Shown one piece after another: positions 9,611 through 18,185 of a stretch of DNA of 64,000 nt. The translations under genes and the position numbers were made by a program. The stretch covers positions 1,240,001 through 1,304,000 of the forward strand of contig NZ_QWGA01000003.1 in the NCBI RefSeq assembly GCF_003576245.1. Direction: 5' to 3'. How positions within the stretch are numbered: position 1 is the stretch's first letter; every line of letters starts with the position of its first letter. This DNA is from Henriciella algicola (lineage in GTDB: Bacteria > Pseudomonadota > Alphaproteobacteria > Caulobacterales > Hyphomonadaceae). The notes below the pieces were generated by a model. That model was given only the letters and a program-made list of their open reading frames with translations, was not told where the DNA came from and made no database searches.

Positions 9611-9736
9611 ATGAAAGTTAAGTCTTCACTGAAATCCTTGAGAAACCGCCATCGCGATTGCAAGGTTGTTCGCCGCAAGGGCCGGACATACGTCATCAAC
9701 AAAACAGACCCACGCTTTAAAGCAAAGCAGGGCTAA
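9611..9736 (+). CDS. rpmJ: Ribosomal protein bL36, zinc-free form
   Basis: A 41-residue basic protein ([20 protein letters not shown]..., ending RFKAKQG), the length and sequence typical of alphaproteobacterial L36. It keeps a single Cys at residue 17 and lacks the C-x2-C-x12-C-x4-H zinc set of the zinc-binding form, so it is a 'C-minus' L36. It is preceded by a good promoter at 9542-9570. The HAD hydrolase gene starts 8 bases downstream, probably on the same transcript. Confidence 0.95.
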   Translation: MKVKSSLKSLRNRHRDCKVVRRKGRTYVINKTDPRFKAKQG

Positions 9737-9743
9737 GCAGAAG

Positions 9744-10400
9744 ATGACGGCATCAGCGCGCGGCGGAAATATTTCTGCCAGTGCTGACCGCATTGTGCTG
9801 TTCGATCTCGGTAATGTCGTGATCGAATGGCTCCCCTTGCGTCTCTACCGCAAGATTTTCGCGACCGAGGCAGAGGCTGAAGCCTTCTGCCGTGATGTTT
9901 GCAATATGGACTGGCATGTCGAGCACGACAGGGGCCGGACCTTTGCAGAAGGCGCGCGCCTGCTGAAGCAGGACCACCCCCACTTTTCAGATGAAATCGA
10001 CGCCTGGCATGGGCGCTGGTTCGAGATGTTCGATGGCTACGTCACCGGCGTGCCTGCCCTCATCGCCCGGCTGGAAGAAGCGCAGGTGCCGCTCTTCGCG
10101 CTCTCCAACATGTCCGCAGAGGTCTGGCCGGAGACAGTTGAGCGCTTTCCCATGCTGAAGCTCTTCCGGGACGTTGTCGTTTCCGGCGAGGAAGAACTCA
10201 TCAAGCCCGATCCGGCGATCTATGAGCTGACCCATGCGCGCCTTGGCCATCCGCCCAAGGACAGTGTCTTCTTCATCGACGACAGCCTCAAGAACATTGA
10301 GGCGGCCCGCGCCTTTGGCTTCCGCGGTCACCACTTCACCGATGCAAAGACGCTCGAAGCGGCCCTCATGGAAGAAGGCCTGCTTGCCCCTGCCGCCTGA
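9744..10400 (+). CDS. HAD-superfamily hydrolase
   Basis: A 218-residue protein; the ATG at 9744 follows AGCAGAAG. HAD motifs are complete: motif I VLFDLGNVVIEW with the nucleophilic Asp, motif II FALSNMS, motif III Lys in IKPDPAIY, and motif IV FFIDDSLKNIEAA. The DLGNV form of motif I and the helical cap suggest the YihX/epoxide-hydrolase-like subgroup, which mostly acts as small-molecule phosphatases. The substrate is unknown. It is likely co-transcribed with rpmJ. Confidence 0.88.
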   Translation: MTASARGGNISASADRIVLFDLGNVVIEWLPLRLYRKIFATEAEAEAFCRDVCNMDWHVEHDRGRTFAEGARLLKQDHPHFSDEIDAWHGRWFEMFDGYVTGVPALIARLEEAQVPLFALSNMSAEVWPETVERFPMLKLFRDVVVSGEEELIKPDPAIYELTHARLGHPPKDSVFFIDDSLKNIEAARAFGFRGHHFTDAKTLEAALMEEGLLAPAA

Positions 10401-10451
10401 TCGCCGCAATCGGGCCTTGCCGGGACCTTATCCAGGACCATACTGATAGGC

Positions 10452-10982
10452 ATGCTCAAGGCTCTCTTCATCGCCAGCGTCATCACCGCCAGCGGCCCGC
10501 AATACGGGCCGAGTGACGAGATGTTCGACGAGCTGAAGAACGCCCCCAGCGAGGAAGAAGCGAGCTCTACCGCCACGGATATCTGGGCAGCCTGGCTCGA
10601 AAGCGGCTCAGCCGCTGCAGATCTTGTGATGCAGCGCGCCGTGGAAGCCCAGAATCTCGGTGATCTGGAACTTGCGCATGAGCTTCTCGACCGCGTGATC
10701 GCCATCCAGCCAACCTATGCCGAAGCCTATACCCGGCGCGCCGCCCTGTTTCTTGTAGATGAGAACTTCCCCGAAGCCCTGCGCGACCTCAACGAGGCGA
10801 TCCGGCTGGAGCCGCGTCACTTCGGGGCGTGGACAGGGCTTGGCAGGATCCTCGAAACGCTCGGCGCAAAGGATGAAGCACTGGAAGCCTACCGCGAGGC
10901 GCTGAAAATCTATCCAACGCTTCAAGTCGCGCGCGCCGCTGAATCGCGCCTTGTGCGCGAGCAGAACGGTCAGGGGCTTTGA
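10452..10982 (+). CDS. TPR-repeat protein, probably exported
   Basis: A 176-residue protein. A short hydrophobic N-terminus (MLKALFIASVITASG) looks like a weak signal peptide. Residues ~60-165 contain three tetratricopeptide repeats, for example NLGDLELAHELLDRVIAIQP, NFPEALRDLNEAIRLEP and AKDEALEAYREALKIYP. TPR arrays bind partner proteins; the partner is not evident. The TGA stop overlaps the TTG start of the hydrolase gene, implying translational coupling. Confidence 0.85.
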   Translation: MLKALFIASVITASGPQYGPSDEMFDELKNAPSEEEASSTATDIWAAWLESGSAAADLVMQRAVEAQNLGDLELAHELLDRVIAIQPTYAEAYTRRAALFLVDENFPEALRDLNEAIRLEPRHFGAWTGLGRILETLGAKDEALEAYREALKIYPTLQVARAAESRLVREQNGQGL

Positions 10983-11941
10983 AGATCGTTCTTACCGGCC
11001 TCACACTGCTGCTCGCGTTGAGTGGTATAGGCGCCTGCGTCCACAGCGCAGTCTACACCAGCAATGTCGAAGAGAAGTACCCGCCGATCGGGAGCATGGT
11101 CGATGTGAACGGCAAGCCCGTCCATGTCATCGAAGCGGGCGAGGCGTCCGCGCCGCCCGTCCTGATGATCCACGGGGCCTCGGCCAATGCACGGGAGTTC
11201 ACCTTCACCCTCGCGCCGCTCTTGCAGGATGATTTCCGCGTCCTGATGGCGGACCGGCCCGGCCATGGCTATTCAGGCCGTCCGGAAGCGTCCGAAACGC
11301 TCGAGGTGCAAGCCGCGCAGATGGCGGGCGTCCTCAGACAGCTCGCGCCAGAGCAGAAAGCCGTCATCGTCGGCCACTCCTATGGCGGCGCGGTCGCGCT
11401 CCGGCTGGCGCTCGATAATCCGGATCTTGTGAGCGGCGTCGTCCTTCTCGCACCTGTCACGCATGACTGGGGCGGGGGCGGCGAGACCTGGTACAACAAG
11501 ATTGCAGGCCCGCCCGTGATCGGGCCGATCTTCTCGCAGCTCGTTCCGCTCGTCGCACCGTCCATGGTGAAAAGCGGCATCGACGGCGTGTTCGATCCGA
11601 AAGATGCGCCGGACGGCTATTATTCAGATGCCGCGGTCGGCCTTCTTTTCCGCCCACCAAGCTTCCGCGCGAATGCTGATGACATGAATGTGCTGCAGGA
11701 CGAACTCGCAGCCCAGCAGGACCGCTATCCCGAGCTCAGCATGCCGGTCGTGCTTTTTTCAGGCGCCAGGGACACTGTGATCGATCCAAAGCTCCATGCA
11801 GGCAAGATCAAGCATCAGGTCGGCGGCTTTGAACTCGTCAAACTGCCTGACACAGGCCACATGCCCCATCACCATCATGGCGACGAGATTGCGGACGTTA
11901 TCCGCCGCCTCGCCGCCAGGAATGATGATCAGTCTTCGTAG
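10979..11941 (+). CDS. Alpha/beta-fold hydrolase, membrane-anchored or exported
   Basis: A 320-residue protein with a TTG start that overlaps the preceding stop codon. The N-terminus MKIVLTGLTLLLALSGIGAC is a signal sequence; its lipobox-like end (GIGAC) suggests a lipoprotein. The hydrolase core has PVLMIHGASANARE (oxyanion region), the nucleophile elbow GHSYGGAVA, an acid in GARDTVIDP and a catalytic His in GHMPHHHH. The esterase/lipase/epoxide-hydrolase choice cannot be made. The 3' end overlaps the convergent alkaline phosphatase gene by 13 bases. Confidence 0.87.
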   Translation: MKIVLTGLTLLLALSGIGACVHSAVYTSNVEEKYPPIGSMVDVNGKPVHVIEAGEASAPPVLMIHGASANAREFTFTLAPLLQDDFRVLMADRPGHGYSGRPEASETLEVQAAQMAGVLRQLAPEQKAVIVGHSYGGAVALRLALDNPDLVSGVVLLAPVTHDWGGGGETWYNKIAGPPVIGPIFSQLVPLVAPSMVKSGIDGVFDPKDAPDGYYSDAAVGLLFRPPSFRANADDMNVLQDELAAQQDRYPELSMPVVLFSGARDTVIDPKLHAGKIKHQVGGFELVKLPDTGHMPHHHHGDEIADVIRRLAARNDDQSS

Positions 11942-13530
11942 GTGACGAGGCCGCTCGCGCGTCCCATCACATGGAAGATCTCGTGCTGCTCGATCGTGCC
12001 GCGGAATAGCTCTGCGCCCGGGCCGCTGGCGTATAGAGGCACATCCTCACCCGCATGCGTTTCGGAGCCCTGGAACACCAGTGCTTGCTGCTGGAAATTC
12101 TTCGCGGTCGTATCAACGTCGGAAAGGTCAGCGCGTGCGCAGTCCTCTTCGCCCGGGGGGCAACCTGTTTCGCCATTCGCATAGCCCAGCGTGGTGTACG
12201 GCTTGCCATCATCAGCGCGCGCAAGACCGCCCGGCCCGTAGGCCACCTTGCCGAGGATCGGATTGCCGCGCGCCGGATACCCAGCGAGTGTCAGCGTGTG
12301 GGAATGGTCAGCGGTCACGATGATCAGCGTGTCTTCAGCATCGGTCATGTCGAGCGCCGCCCGAACCGCCTCATCCAGAGCGGCCGTGTCGCCAAGTGCG
12401 CGGGCCGCGTTCACGCCGTGATGGGCGTGATCGATGCGGCCGGCCTCAACGAGCAGTACATAACCTTCGTCATCCTGGGAGAGGCGCGTGATCGCGGCGC
12501 TGGTCAGTTCAGCCAGCGACGGCTCACCTGCCGGGTCTTCGGCGCGGTCGAGTTCGTACTGCATGTGCGATGGTTCAAACAGGCCGAGGACGCGGGTGCT
12601 GCTCGCAAAGTCCACCGCGTCAAATCCGGCCTGATCTGTGATGTAGACATGGTCGTCAGACTTCGCGGTCCAGACTTCGGTGAGGTCGGCCTCATCGACG
12701 CGGCGACCTGCAGCTTCGCCGGTTTCCGGGTCTGTCACGCTGGCGGGGAAGAAGGCGCCGCGGCCACCGCCCAGGACAACTTCGAAGCCGTCACCGGCGT
12801 CCCAGTCGACCAGCTGGCGGGCGATGTCCTTACAATCGGTGCCGCCGAGCTGATTGTCGTCTTCCCAGTTGCGGTCAGCACTCTCGGCATAAGTCGCTGC
12901 TGGCGTTGCATGCGTGATGCGGGCGGTCGACACAATGCCGGTCGCGAGGCCTGCCGCTTCCGCAATCTCGAAGATGGAATCGGTGCCCTGCCCGCCCACT
13001 GACGCGCAATTGCCATAGGCGATGCCGGACCGCAGCCCGAGCGTGCGCGACAGCGTCTTGATGCCGGACATCATCGCCGTCGCCGTCGATGCGCTGTCGG
13101 CAACCTGTGCGTCATGGCTATAGGTCTTGGAGAAGGCCGAATAGGGCAGGCTTTCCATGGCGAGCCGGTAGCTTTCACCATCGAGGCCTTTTTGCTGGCC
13201 TGCATAGATCCGGCCAGCGGTGATGGTCGACACACCCATACCGTCACCGACGAACAGGATGACATTCTTGGCACGCGGCACGAAATCCTCGCCTGCGCGC
13301 GCCTGAACGGAGGCTTTAGCGGACACATAGTAATCATCGCCGGCCTGTTGCGGCGTGACGCCTGCGCGCGTGAGCGCCGTCGTGATTTCAGCCTCCGCTT
13401 CCTCCATTGGCGGCACGGCCGCATCAACTGGGGCCACTTCGGCTGGCGCGGTTGCGCAAGCGGCGAGCGCCGCGCTGCTGGTCATCGCAAGAAGGAGCGC
13501 GCGGAAGGCGCCGTTATTGGACTTCGTCAT
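11929..13530 (-). CDS. Alkaline phosphatase (PhoA superfamily), lipoprotein
   Basis: A 533-residue protein with an AGGAG site 9 bases before the ATG. The signal peptide ends in a lipobox (ALAAC, around residue 24). The metal site begins with VILFVGDGMGVSTI, the phosphorylated Ser is in DSASTATAM, and later metal-binding segments are ADHSHT and SETHAGEDV. These fit the alkaline phosphatase fold, which releases phosphate from monoesters in the periplasm. The length matches larger bacterial relatives rather than the ~470-residue E. coli enzyme. No clear Pho box was found. Confidence 0.93.
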   Translation of the reverse strand: MTKSNNGAFRALLLAMTSSAALAACATAPAEVAPVDAAVPPMEEAEAEITTALTRAGVTPQQAGDDYYVSAKASVQARAGEDFVPRAKNVILFVGDGMGVSTITAGRIYAGQQKGLDGESYRLAMESLPYSAFSKTYSHDAQVADSASTATAMMSGIKTLSRTLGLRSGIAYGNCASVGGQGTDSIFEIAEAAGLATGIVSTARITHATPAATYAESADRNWEDDNQLGGTDCKDIARQLVDWDAGDGFEVVLGGGRGAFFPASVTDPETGEAAGRRVDEADLTEVWTAKSDDHVYITDQAGFDAVDFASSTRVLGLFEPSHMQYELDRAEDPAGEPSLAELTSAAITRLSQDDEGYVLLVEAGRIDHAHHGVNAARALGDTAALDEAVRAALDMTDAEDTLIIVTADHSHTLTLAGYPARGNPILGKVAYGPGGLARADDGKPYTTLGYANGETGCPPGEEDCARADLSDVDTTAKNFQQQALVFQGSETHAGEDVPLYASGPGAELFRGTIEQHEIFHVMGRASGLVTYED

Positions 13531-13547
13531 TGCGGGAATCTCCTGTG

Positions 13548-14477
13548 TCAGGCGCGGTTTGTAACTTCGGCTTGTGACGGTTTTGACGCAGTCTGCCTGC
13601 GGCGCTTCACCCCGCCTTGCGACAGCCAGATGCCCAGCAGGATGAGGGCGGCGCCCCCGCCCTGCAGGATGGTCAGCGACTCACCAAATAGCTGCCAGGA
13701 CAGGCCAGCGGCAAAGACGGGCTGGATCAGAACGATAATGCCGGCAACGGCGGCTGGCGTGCGGCCAAGCCCGGCAATAATCAGCCCCTGACCGCCGACT
13801 TGTGCAACGAGGGCGAGGAAGAGCGGGGCAGCGAAGCCCTGCGGCGTTTCCGGCAGGAAAGACTCGCCAGACGCAAGCACGACCAGACCGGCCACGACGG
13901 CCTCAGTGACGGTCAGCCAGAAAATGACATCCATCGCGCCAAGCGTGTTGCGGGACATTTTCGAGAATAGCATGTAGCCCGCAACCATGATCGCTGCGCC
14001 AACGGCCAGAAGGTCACCGCGAATATCGGCCTGACCATTCGCGCCGCCGCCTTGCGACAGGGCCGCTGCACCAGCGACCGCCACAGCGACCGCGACGAAC
14101 CAGATCGGCTTTGGGCGCTCCTTCAGGACCAGCCATGCGACGAAGCCGACACAGACATTGCCCATATTTACGATAAAGGTTGCGTTCGCGACCGTGGTCA
14201 TTGTCAGCGCCCAGTGCCACAGCGCGATATCAAGCGCGAACAGCGTACCTGCGAGGATGATCAGCGGTGTGATCTTTTTCGGCATGCGCCGCTCGATGCC
14301 GACCAGCAGGACAAACAGCATCGGGATGGCAAACGTATAGCGCCAGAAAGCGATGGCCTGCGGGCCCATCGTATCAAGACCCATGCGCAGGCCGATCGGC
14401 GCAAGTCCGATGCAAAGCCCGCCCAGAAGCAGCAAGAGAGGGCCGAGCCAGGGGCGGCTGTTTGCGGTGTCGCTCAT
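13548..14477 (-). CDS. DMT-family (EamA) transporter
   Basis: A 309-residue protein with ten predicted membrane helices arranged as two EamA repeats (residues ~10-145 and ~155-290). Typical segments are 'LGGLCIGLAPIGLRMGLD', 'AIAFWRYTFAIPMLFVLL' and near the end 'LTILQGGGAALILLGIWLS'. Members export amino acids or other metabolites. The substrate is unknown. It starts 10 bases after the gluQRS stop and is followed closely by the phosphatase gene, so it may be part of one leftward transcript. Confidence 0.88.
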   Translation of the reverse strand: MSDTANSRPWLGPLLLLLGGLCIGLAPIGLRMGLDTMGPQAIAFWRYTFAIPMLFVLLVGIERRMPKKITPLIILAGTLFALDIALWHWALTMTTVANATFIVNMGNVCVGFVAWLVLKERPKPIWFVAVAVAVAGAAALSQGGGANGQADIRGDLLAVGAAIMVAGYMLFSKMSRNTLGAMDVIFWLTVTEAVVAGLVVLASGESFLPETPQGFAAPLFLALVAQVGGQGLIIAGLGRTPAAVAGIIVLIQPVFAAGLSWQLFGESLTILQGGGAALILLGIWLSQGGVKRRRQTASKPSQAEVTNRA

Positions 14478-14487
14478 ACTGTCTGCC

Positions 14488-15333
14488 TCAAACGCCTGCG
14501 AGCCTTTTAACGTCTCGTGGCGTTAAACCCGCCTCGCGAAGACTCGCAAGACTTTGTGATTCAAAGCGTTTCGCCAGCTTCTGCCCATCCGGGCCGAGGA
14601 TCAGCGGATGGTGGGTATAGATGGGTGTTGGCCAGCCCATAAGCGTCTGTAACAAAACATGAATATGGGCAGCATCCTCAAGGTCGGTGCCGCGTATCAC
14701 ATGGGTAATCCCCTGCAGCGCATCATCATGTGTGCACGCGACATGATAGGCCGTGGGCGCGTCCTTGCGGGTGAGGTTGATGTCGCCGTGAAGGTCTGGC
14801 CGGGCCTTTTCTATGCGCGTCTGCCCATCGAGATCGCGGACGTCGAAGCTCAGCCGGTCATAGTCCGGCCCGAGATAGTCGCGGCATTTATCGAGAGACA
14901 GCCGCCACGCAAAAGGCGCTTCCTGTGACAGGCGCTCGGCTTCAAGCTCGGCGGGTAAGGGCTGGCCCGTAAAGGGGCTGCCGGGGGCAAGGCCTGCCGC
15001 TTCGGCCTCTGCGGCCATTTCGGTTCGTGTGCGGAAACAGCGATAGGTCAGACCAAGCTCGCTCAGGCGCTCCACAACCCGGTCATAATCCTGAAAATGC
15101 TCTGACTGGATGCGCGGCGTGTCCGCCCATTCAAAGCCGAGCCAGGCCAGATCTTCCAGAATGCCGACGGTAAATTCCGGCCTGCAGCGCGTCTGGTCGA
15201 TATCCTCGATGCGAAGCAGGACGTCTCCGCCCGCACGCTCTGCTGCCTTCCAGACATGAAAGGCAGAGGCCGCGTGGCCAAGATGCAATCTTCCGGTCGG
15301 AGATGGCGCAAAGCGGGTCAGGAAATCGCTCAC
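14488..15333 (-). CDS. gluQ: Glutamyl-Q tRNA(Asp) synthetase
   Basis: A 281-residue protein consisting only of a GluRS-like catalytic domain: FAPSPTGRLHLGHAASAF (HIGH motif) and KLAKRFES (KMSKS-like), with no anticodon-binding domain. This is the layout of GluQRS/YadB, which attaches glutamate to queuosine in tRNA(Asp). The usual zinc ligands are missing: where E. coli has CxC near residue 101, this protein has YRCFRTR, and the later Tyr/Cys pair is absent. It lies between msrA and the DMT transporter on the same strand. Confidence 0.92.
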   Translation of the reverse strand: MSDFLTRFAPSPTGRLHLGHAASAFHVWKAAERAGGDVLLRIEDIDQTRCRPEFTVGILEDLAWLGFEWADTPRIQSEHFQDYDRVVERLSELGLTYRCFRTRTEMAAEAEAAGLAPGSPFTGQPLPAELEAERLSQEAPFAWRLSLDKCRDYLGPDYDRLSFDVRDLDGQTRIEKARPDLHGDINLTRKDAPTAYHVACTHDDALQGITHVIRGTDLEDAAHIHVLLQTLMGWPTPIYTHHPLILGPDGQKLAKRFESQSLASLREAGLTPRDVKRLAGV

Positions 15334-15354
15334 CCGGCCCGCTTAGCAAAAAGA

Positions 15355-16008
15355 TCAGGCGCTGACACCCGTCGGCATCGGACAGGACACGCCCGTGCCA
15401 CCGATCCCGCAATAGCCATTGGGGTTCTTGGCGAGATATTGCTGGTGATAGTCCTCAGCGTGATAGAACTCATCCAGCGGGCGGATTTCAGTTGTGATCT
15501 GGCCGCGGCCAGACTCCTTGAGTGCCTTCTGGAAGGTTTCGCGCGTCGCGGCTGCGATCTTTTCCTGCTCTTCGGTCGTGGTGAAAATGGCAGACCGGTA
15601 TTGCGTGCCGATATCATTGCCCTGGCGCATGCCCTGCGTCGGGTCATGGTTTTCCCAGAAGGCCTTGATGAGATCGCTCGCCGTCACCTTGGCAGGGTCA
15701 TAGACGACGCGCACGACTTCGGTGTGGCCCGTCTTGCCTGAACAGGTTTCTTCATAGGTCGGGTTGGGCGTCTCACCGCCAGCATAGCCAGCCTGCGTGA
15801 CCCAGACGCCGTCCATCTGCCAGAAAATACGCTCCACACCCCAGAAACAGCCCATGCCGAAGACGATTTCCTCAAACCCGTCTGGGACGGGTGCACTCAT
15901 ATCGTTGCCGTTCACGAAATGGATGTCGGATGTCGGTATGGCCTTCTCGCGGCCGGGCAGCGCCTCGCCCTTTGCGGGCAGTTCAGCGGGCTTGCGGGTA
16001 AAGAACAT
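15355..16008 (-). CDS. msrA: Peptide-methionine (S)-S-oxide reductase MsrA
   Basis: A 217-residue protein with the MsrA catalytic motif GCFWG (in [14 protein letters not shown]). Further conserved segments are [20 protein letters not shown] and '[20 protein letters not shown]', whose Cys residues probably act as resolving cysteines. It reduces the S epimer of methionine sulfoxide. No signal peptide is seen, so it is cytoplasmic, unlike the exported MsrB at 54.7 kb. The ATG follows AAAGGA at good spacing. The first ~40 residues are an extension compared with short MsrA proteins. Confidence 0.94.
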   Translation of the reverse strand: MFFTRKPAELPAKGEALPGREKAIPTSDIHFVNGNDMSAPVPDGFEEIVFGMGCFWGVERIFWQMDGVWVTQAGYAGGETPNPTYEETCSGKTGHTEVVRVVYDPAKVTASDLIKAFWENHDPTQGMRQGNDIGTQYRSAIFTTTEEQEKIAAATRETFQKALKESGRGQITTEIRPLDEFYHAEDYHQQYLAKNPNGYCGIGGTGVSCPMPTGVSA

Positions 16009-16074
16009 GGGGTTCGTCCTTTCGATGTCTCACCCCCAATATGGGAATTCAGCAGCGCAGAAACAATCACGGGC

Positions 16075-16104
16075 TTGCGGTTGCCTAGCACCTTCCTCTA
16101 TAGA
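16075..16104 (+). promoter_or_regulatory. Promoter of tRNA-Ser
   Basis: TTGCGG (16075-16080), an 18-base spacer and TATAGA (16099-16104) lie 12 bases upstream of the tRNA, a fitting position for a stable-RNA promoter. Confidence 0.5.
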
Positions 16105-16115
16105 CGCGCCCTTGT

Positions 16116-16206
16116 GGTGAGGTGGCCGAGTGGTTGAAGGCGCACGCCTGGAACGCGTGTATACGGTAACCCCGTATCCAGGGTTCGAATCCCTGTCTCA
16201 CCGCCA
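16116..16206 (+). tRNA. tRNA-Ser (anticodon GGA)
   Basis: A 91-base class II tRNA with encoded CCA. The acceptor arms GGTGAGG and TCTCACC pair (one G-T at the base). The anticodon stem CACGC/GCGTG holds the loop CTGGAAC, giving anticodon GGA. The long variable arm (TATACGG...CCGTAT) is typical of serine tRNAs, and the T arm contains GGTTCGAATCC. A short T-rich stretch follows after 16206. Confidence 0.96.
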
Positions 16207-16266
16207 CTTTCCTTTTCTACTGAAAAGCTTTGAAACCTCATCCGGCCATCTCGCGTTCGCGCCGGG

Positions 16267-16869
16267 ATGTTGGACTTCATCAGCAATAATTCCTCGGCCA
16301 TCAGTGCGCTTGCAAATGTGATCATGGTGCTGGTGTGGGTGATTTACCTTCAGCTCATGCTGAACGGAATTGTTCGCCAGCGCCGCTCCAGCCTGATTAT
16401 CTCTTCTTCGCTGAAGTCAGATGCCGCCGCGCGGTGCTTCATCTCGAATATGAGTGAAGGCAGCTTTCACATCCAGAACCTGACAGCGCGCATCAAAAAG
16501 GACGGCGAGGACCTTCTTAGCGACATAACAGAGCCAGCCGCAGACAATCACACCCGGTCTTTCCAGACCCCGCTCTCACATGGCGAGGCGCTGGAGCTTG
16601 GCTCATTTGATGAATTGCTTGAGCGCTTCTCAGTTGAGCACGGCGACGTCGATACCGGCGGGCATGACCGCGACAATCCGCTGGAGTTCGACGTCACCAT
16701 TGTTGGCATCCACGGGCCCAGCCGCAAGCCTGTCGCCGCGCGTCGACGGTTTGGACTCTACCGCGACCGGGGAACGCTACGTGCGCGCGGCATGACGCGC
16801 GAGACCGAGCAGTTTCGCTGGGGGCCGCGCAGGCGCCGCATCGTCGAAGCCAATCAGGTCATCAATTAG
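16267..16869 (+). CDS. Small membrane-anchored protein of unknown function
   Basis: A 200-residue protein. The N-terminal ~40 residues hold one membrane helix (ALANVIMVLVWVIYLQLML). The rest appears cytoplasmic: a probable beta-rich region around SSLIISSSLKSDAAARCFISN and FHIQNLTARIKKDGEDLLSD, then a basic tail (RRRFGLYRDRG, WGPRRRRIVEAN). I do not recognise a family. It follows the tRNA by 60 bases and faces the convergent CoA-transferase gene. Confidence 0.65.
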   Translation: MLDFISNNSSAISALANVIMVLVWVIYLQLMLNGIVRQRRSSLIISSSLKSDAAARCFISNMSEGSFHIQNLTARIKKDGEDLLSDITEPAADNHTRSFQTPLSHGEALELGSFDELLERFSVEHGDVDTGGHDRDNPLEFDVTIVGIHGPSRKPVAARRRFGLYRDRGTLRARGMTRETEQFRWGPRRRRIVEANQVIN

Positions 16870-16886
16870 GGGCGTAGCCGAGCGTC

Positions 16887-18062
16887 CTAATCGTCATCTG
16901 CAGGCGCGAGCCCAAGCTCACGCAGCACGTCTTCTGTGTGCTGGCCGAGGCGGGGCGCGGGCGTGATTTCACGCTCCGCCTGACCCACGAAGCGCACGGG
17001 CGGCTTGACCTCCCAATAGGCGCCTTCGCTTGGGTGTTCGCGCCGGGTAAAGAAATCGACCGCCTTCAGATGTGGGTCTTCGCGCAGGTCTGAAATATCA
17101 TTGACGCGCGCGGCCGGAACGTCGGCCTTGCCGAGGATGTCGAGCAACTGTTCGGTCGTAAAGTTCACGAAATGCGCCTGAACGCGGGACATCAGATAGT
17201 CGTGATTGAAGAACCGGCCGCGATAATCATTGATCCGCTCGTCTTCCAGCTCTTGCGGTTGGCCAATGGCGTCGAACAGCGTCACCCAGCGATGGTCGAC
17301 ATAAGGGGCGATCGTGATCCAGCCATTCTGCGTGCGCACCGGCTGGCGGGAGGGGTCGATCTGGCGCTGGTAATAGTAGGGCCCGACGGGTGGGTCGAAG
17401 GCGGCCTCATAGAAGTGCTCTTCCAGCAGGAATGACGAAATGCACTCAAACATCGGCACTTCGACATGGACTGCCTCGCCCGTCCGCGCGCGATGATGCA
17501 GTGCCGCCAGCGTCGCATACATGGCATGCAGGCCAGATACCTTGTCGGCAAAGGCCGTTGGCAGGAAGCGCGGCGCTTCATTCCCATCGACTTGCGGCAA
17601 GAGGTTGCAGGCGCCTGCCAGCGACTGGATCAAGTCATCATAGGCAGGCTTGCCCGCATAGGGGCCTTCAGTGCCGAAGCCGAGACAATGGACGTAAACA
17701 ATATCAGGCCGGATTGCCTTCACTTCCTCAAACGTCAGGCCCAGCCGGGCGACGGCATCGGGACGGATATTGTGGATGAATACATCGCTCGCCTCAATCA
17801 GCTTCCTGATCGCTGCCTTGCCTTCATCAGACTTCATGTCCCAGACGACGGAACGCTTGCCGCGATTGATCGTCATGTGGCACGGTCCCATGCCGCGTGT
17901 ATTGGCCGAACGGCCAACATTGCGGAACGTGTCCCCGCTATCAGGCTCAAGCTTCACGACATCAGCGCCCATGTCCGCCAGCGTCTGCGTACAATAAGGG
18001 CCAAAGATCACCGTGGTCATGTCGGCGATCTTGATATCGGACAATAGCGAGGTGGCGGGCAT
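16887..18062 (-). CDS. Class III (CaiB/BaiF-type) CoA-transferase
   Basis: A 391-residue protein, the usual length of family III CoA-transferases. It has the N-terminal LLSDIKIADMTTVIFGPYCTQTLADMGADVVKLEP-type segment (residues 5-40), NRGKRSVVWDMKS, and GTEGPYAGKPAYDDLIQSLAG, in which the Asp of AYDD is the expected catalytic aspartate that carries the acyl/CoA intermediate. These enzymes move CoA between organic acids. The substrate is not evident; fatty acid, carnitine and racemase-like roles all occur. The gene stands alone and is divergent from trpF. Confidence 0.9.
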   Translation of the reverse strand: MPATSLLSDIKIADMTTVIFGPYCTQTLADMGADVVKLEPDSGDTFRNVGRSANTRGMGPCHMTINRGKRSVVWDMKSDEGKAAIRKLIEASDVFIHNIRPDAVARLGLTFEEVKAIRPDIVYVHCLGFGTEGPYAGKPAYDDLIQSLAGACNLLPQVDGNEAPRFLPTAFADKVSGLHAMYATLAALHHRARTGEAVHVEVPMFECISSFLLEEHFYEAAFDPPVGPYYYQRQIDPSRQPVRTQNGWITIAPYVDHRWVTLFDAIGQPQELEDERINDYRGRFFNHDYLMSRVQAHFVNFTTEQLLDILGKADVPAARVNDISDLREDPHLKAVDFFTRREHPSEGAYWEVKPPVRFVGQAEREITPAPRLGQHTEDVLRELGLAPADDD

Positions 18063-18150
18063 GGCAATCTCCTTCGGCCGCTATTCAGCAAGCTTGAGCG
18101 CTTTCGTAAACATTCCGCAGTAAGGTTACGCCGGGTCAAAGCGCGTCCGC

Positions 18151-18179
18151 TTGACAGCGGCGCGTCCGAAGCTGACCTA
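18151..18179 (+). promoter_or_regulatory. Probable promoter of the trp-acc-fol gene run, close to the trpF ATG
   Basis: A perfect -35 box TTGACA lies at 18151-18156. The -10 region 17-18 bases later (GACCTA/ACCTAG, 18174-18180) is weak. Transcription would begin at about 18186, which is the trpF ATG itself, and no Shine-Dalgarno sequence precedes that ATG. This suggests a leaderless message. Confidence 0.45.
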
Positions 18180-18185
18180 GGCGGC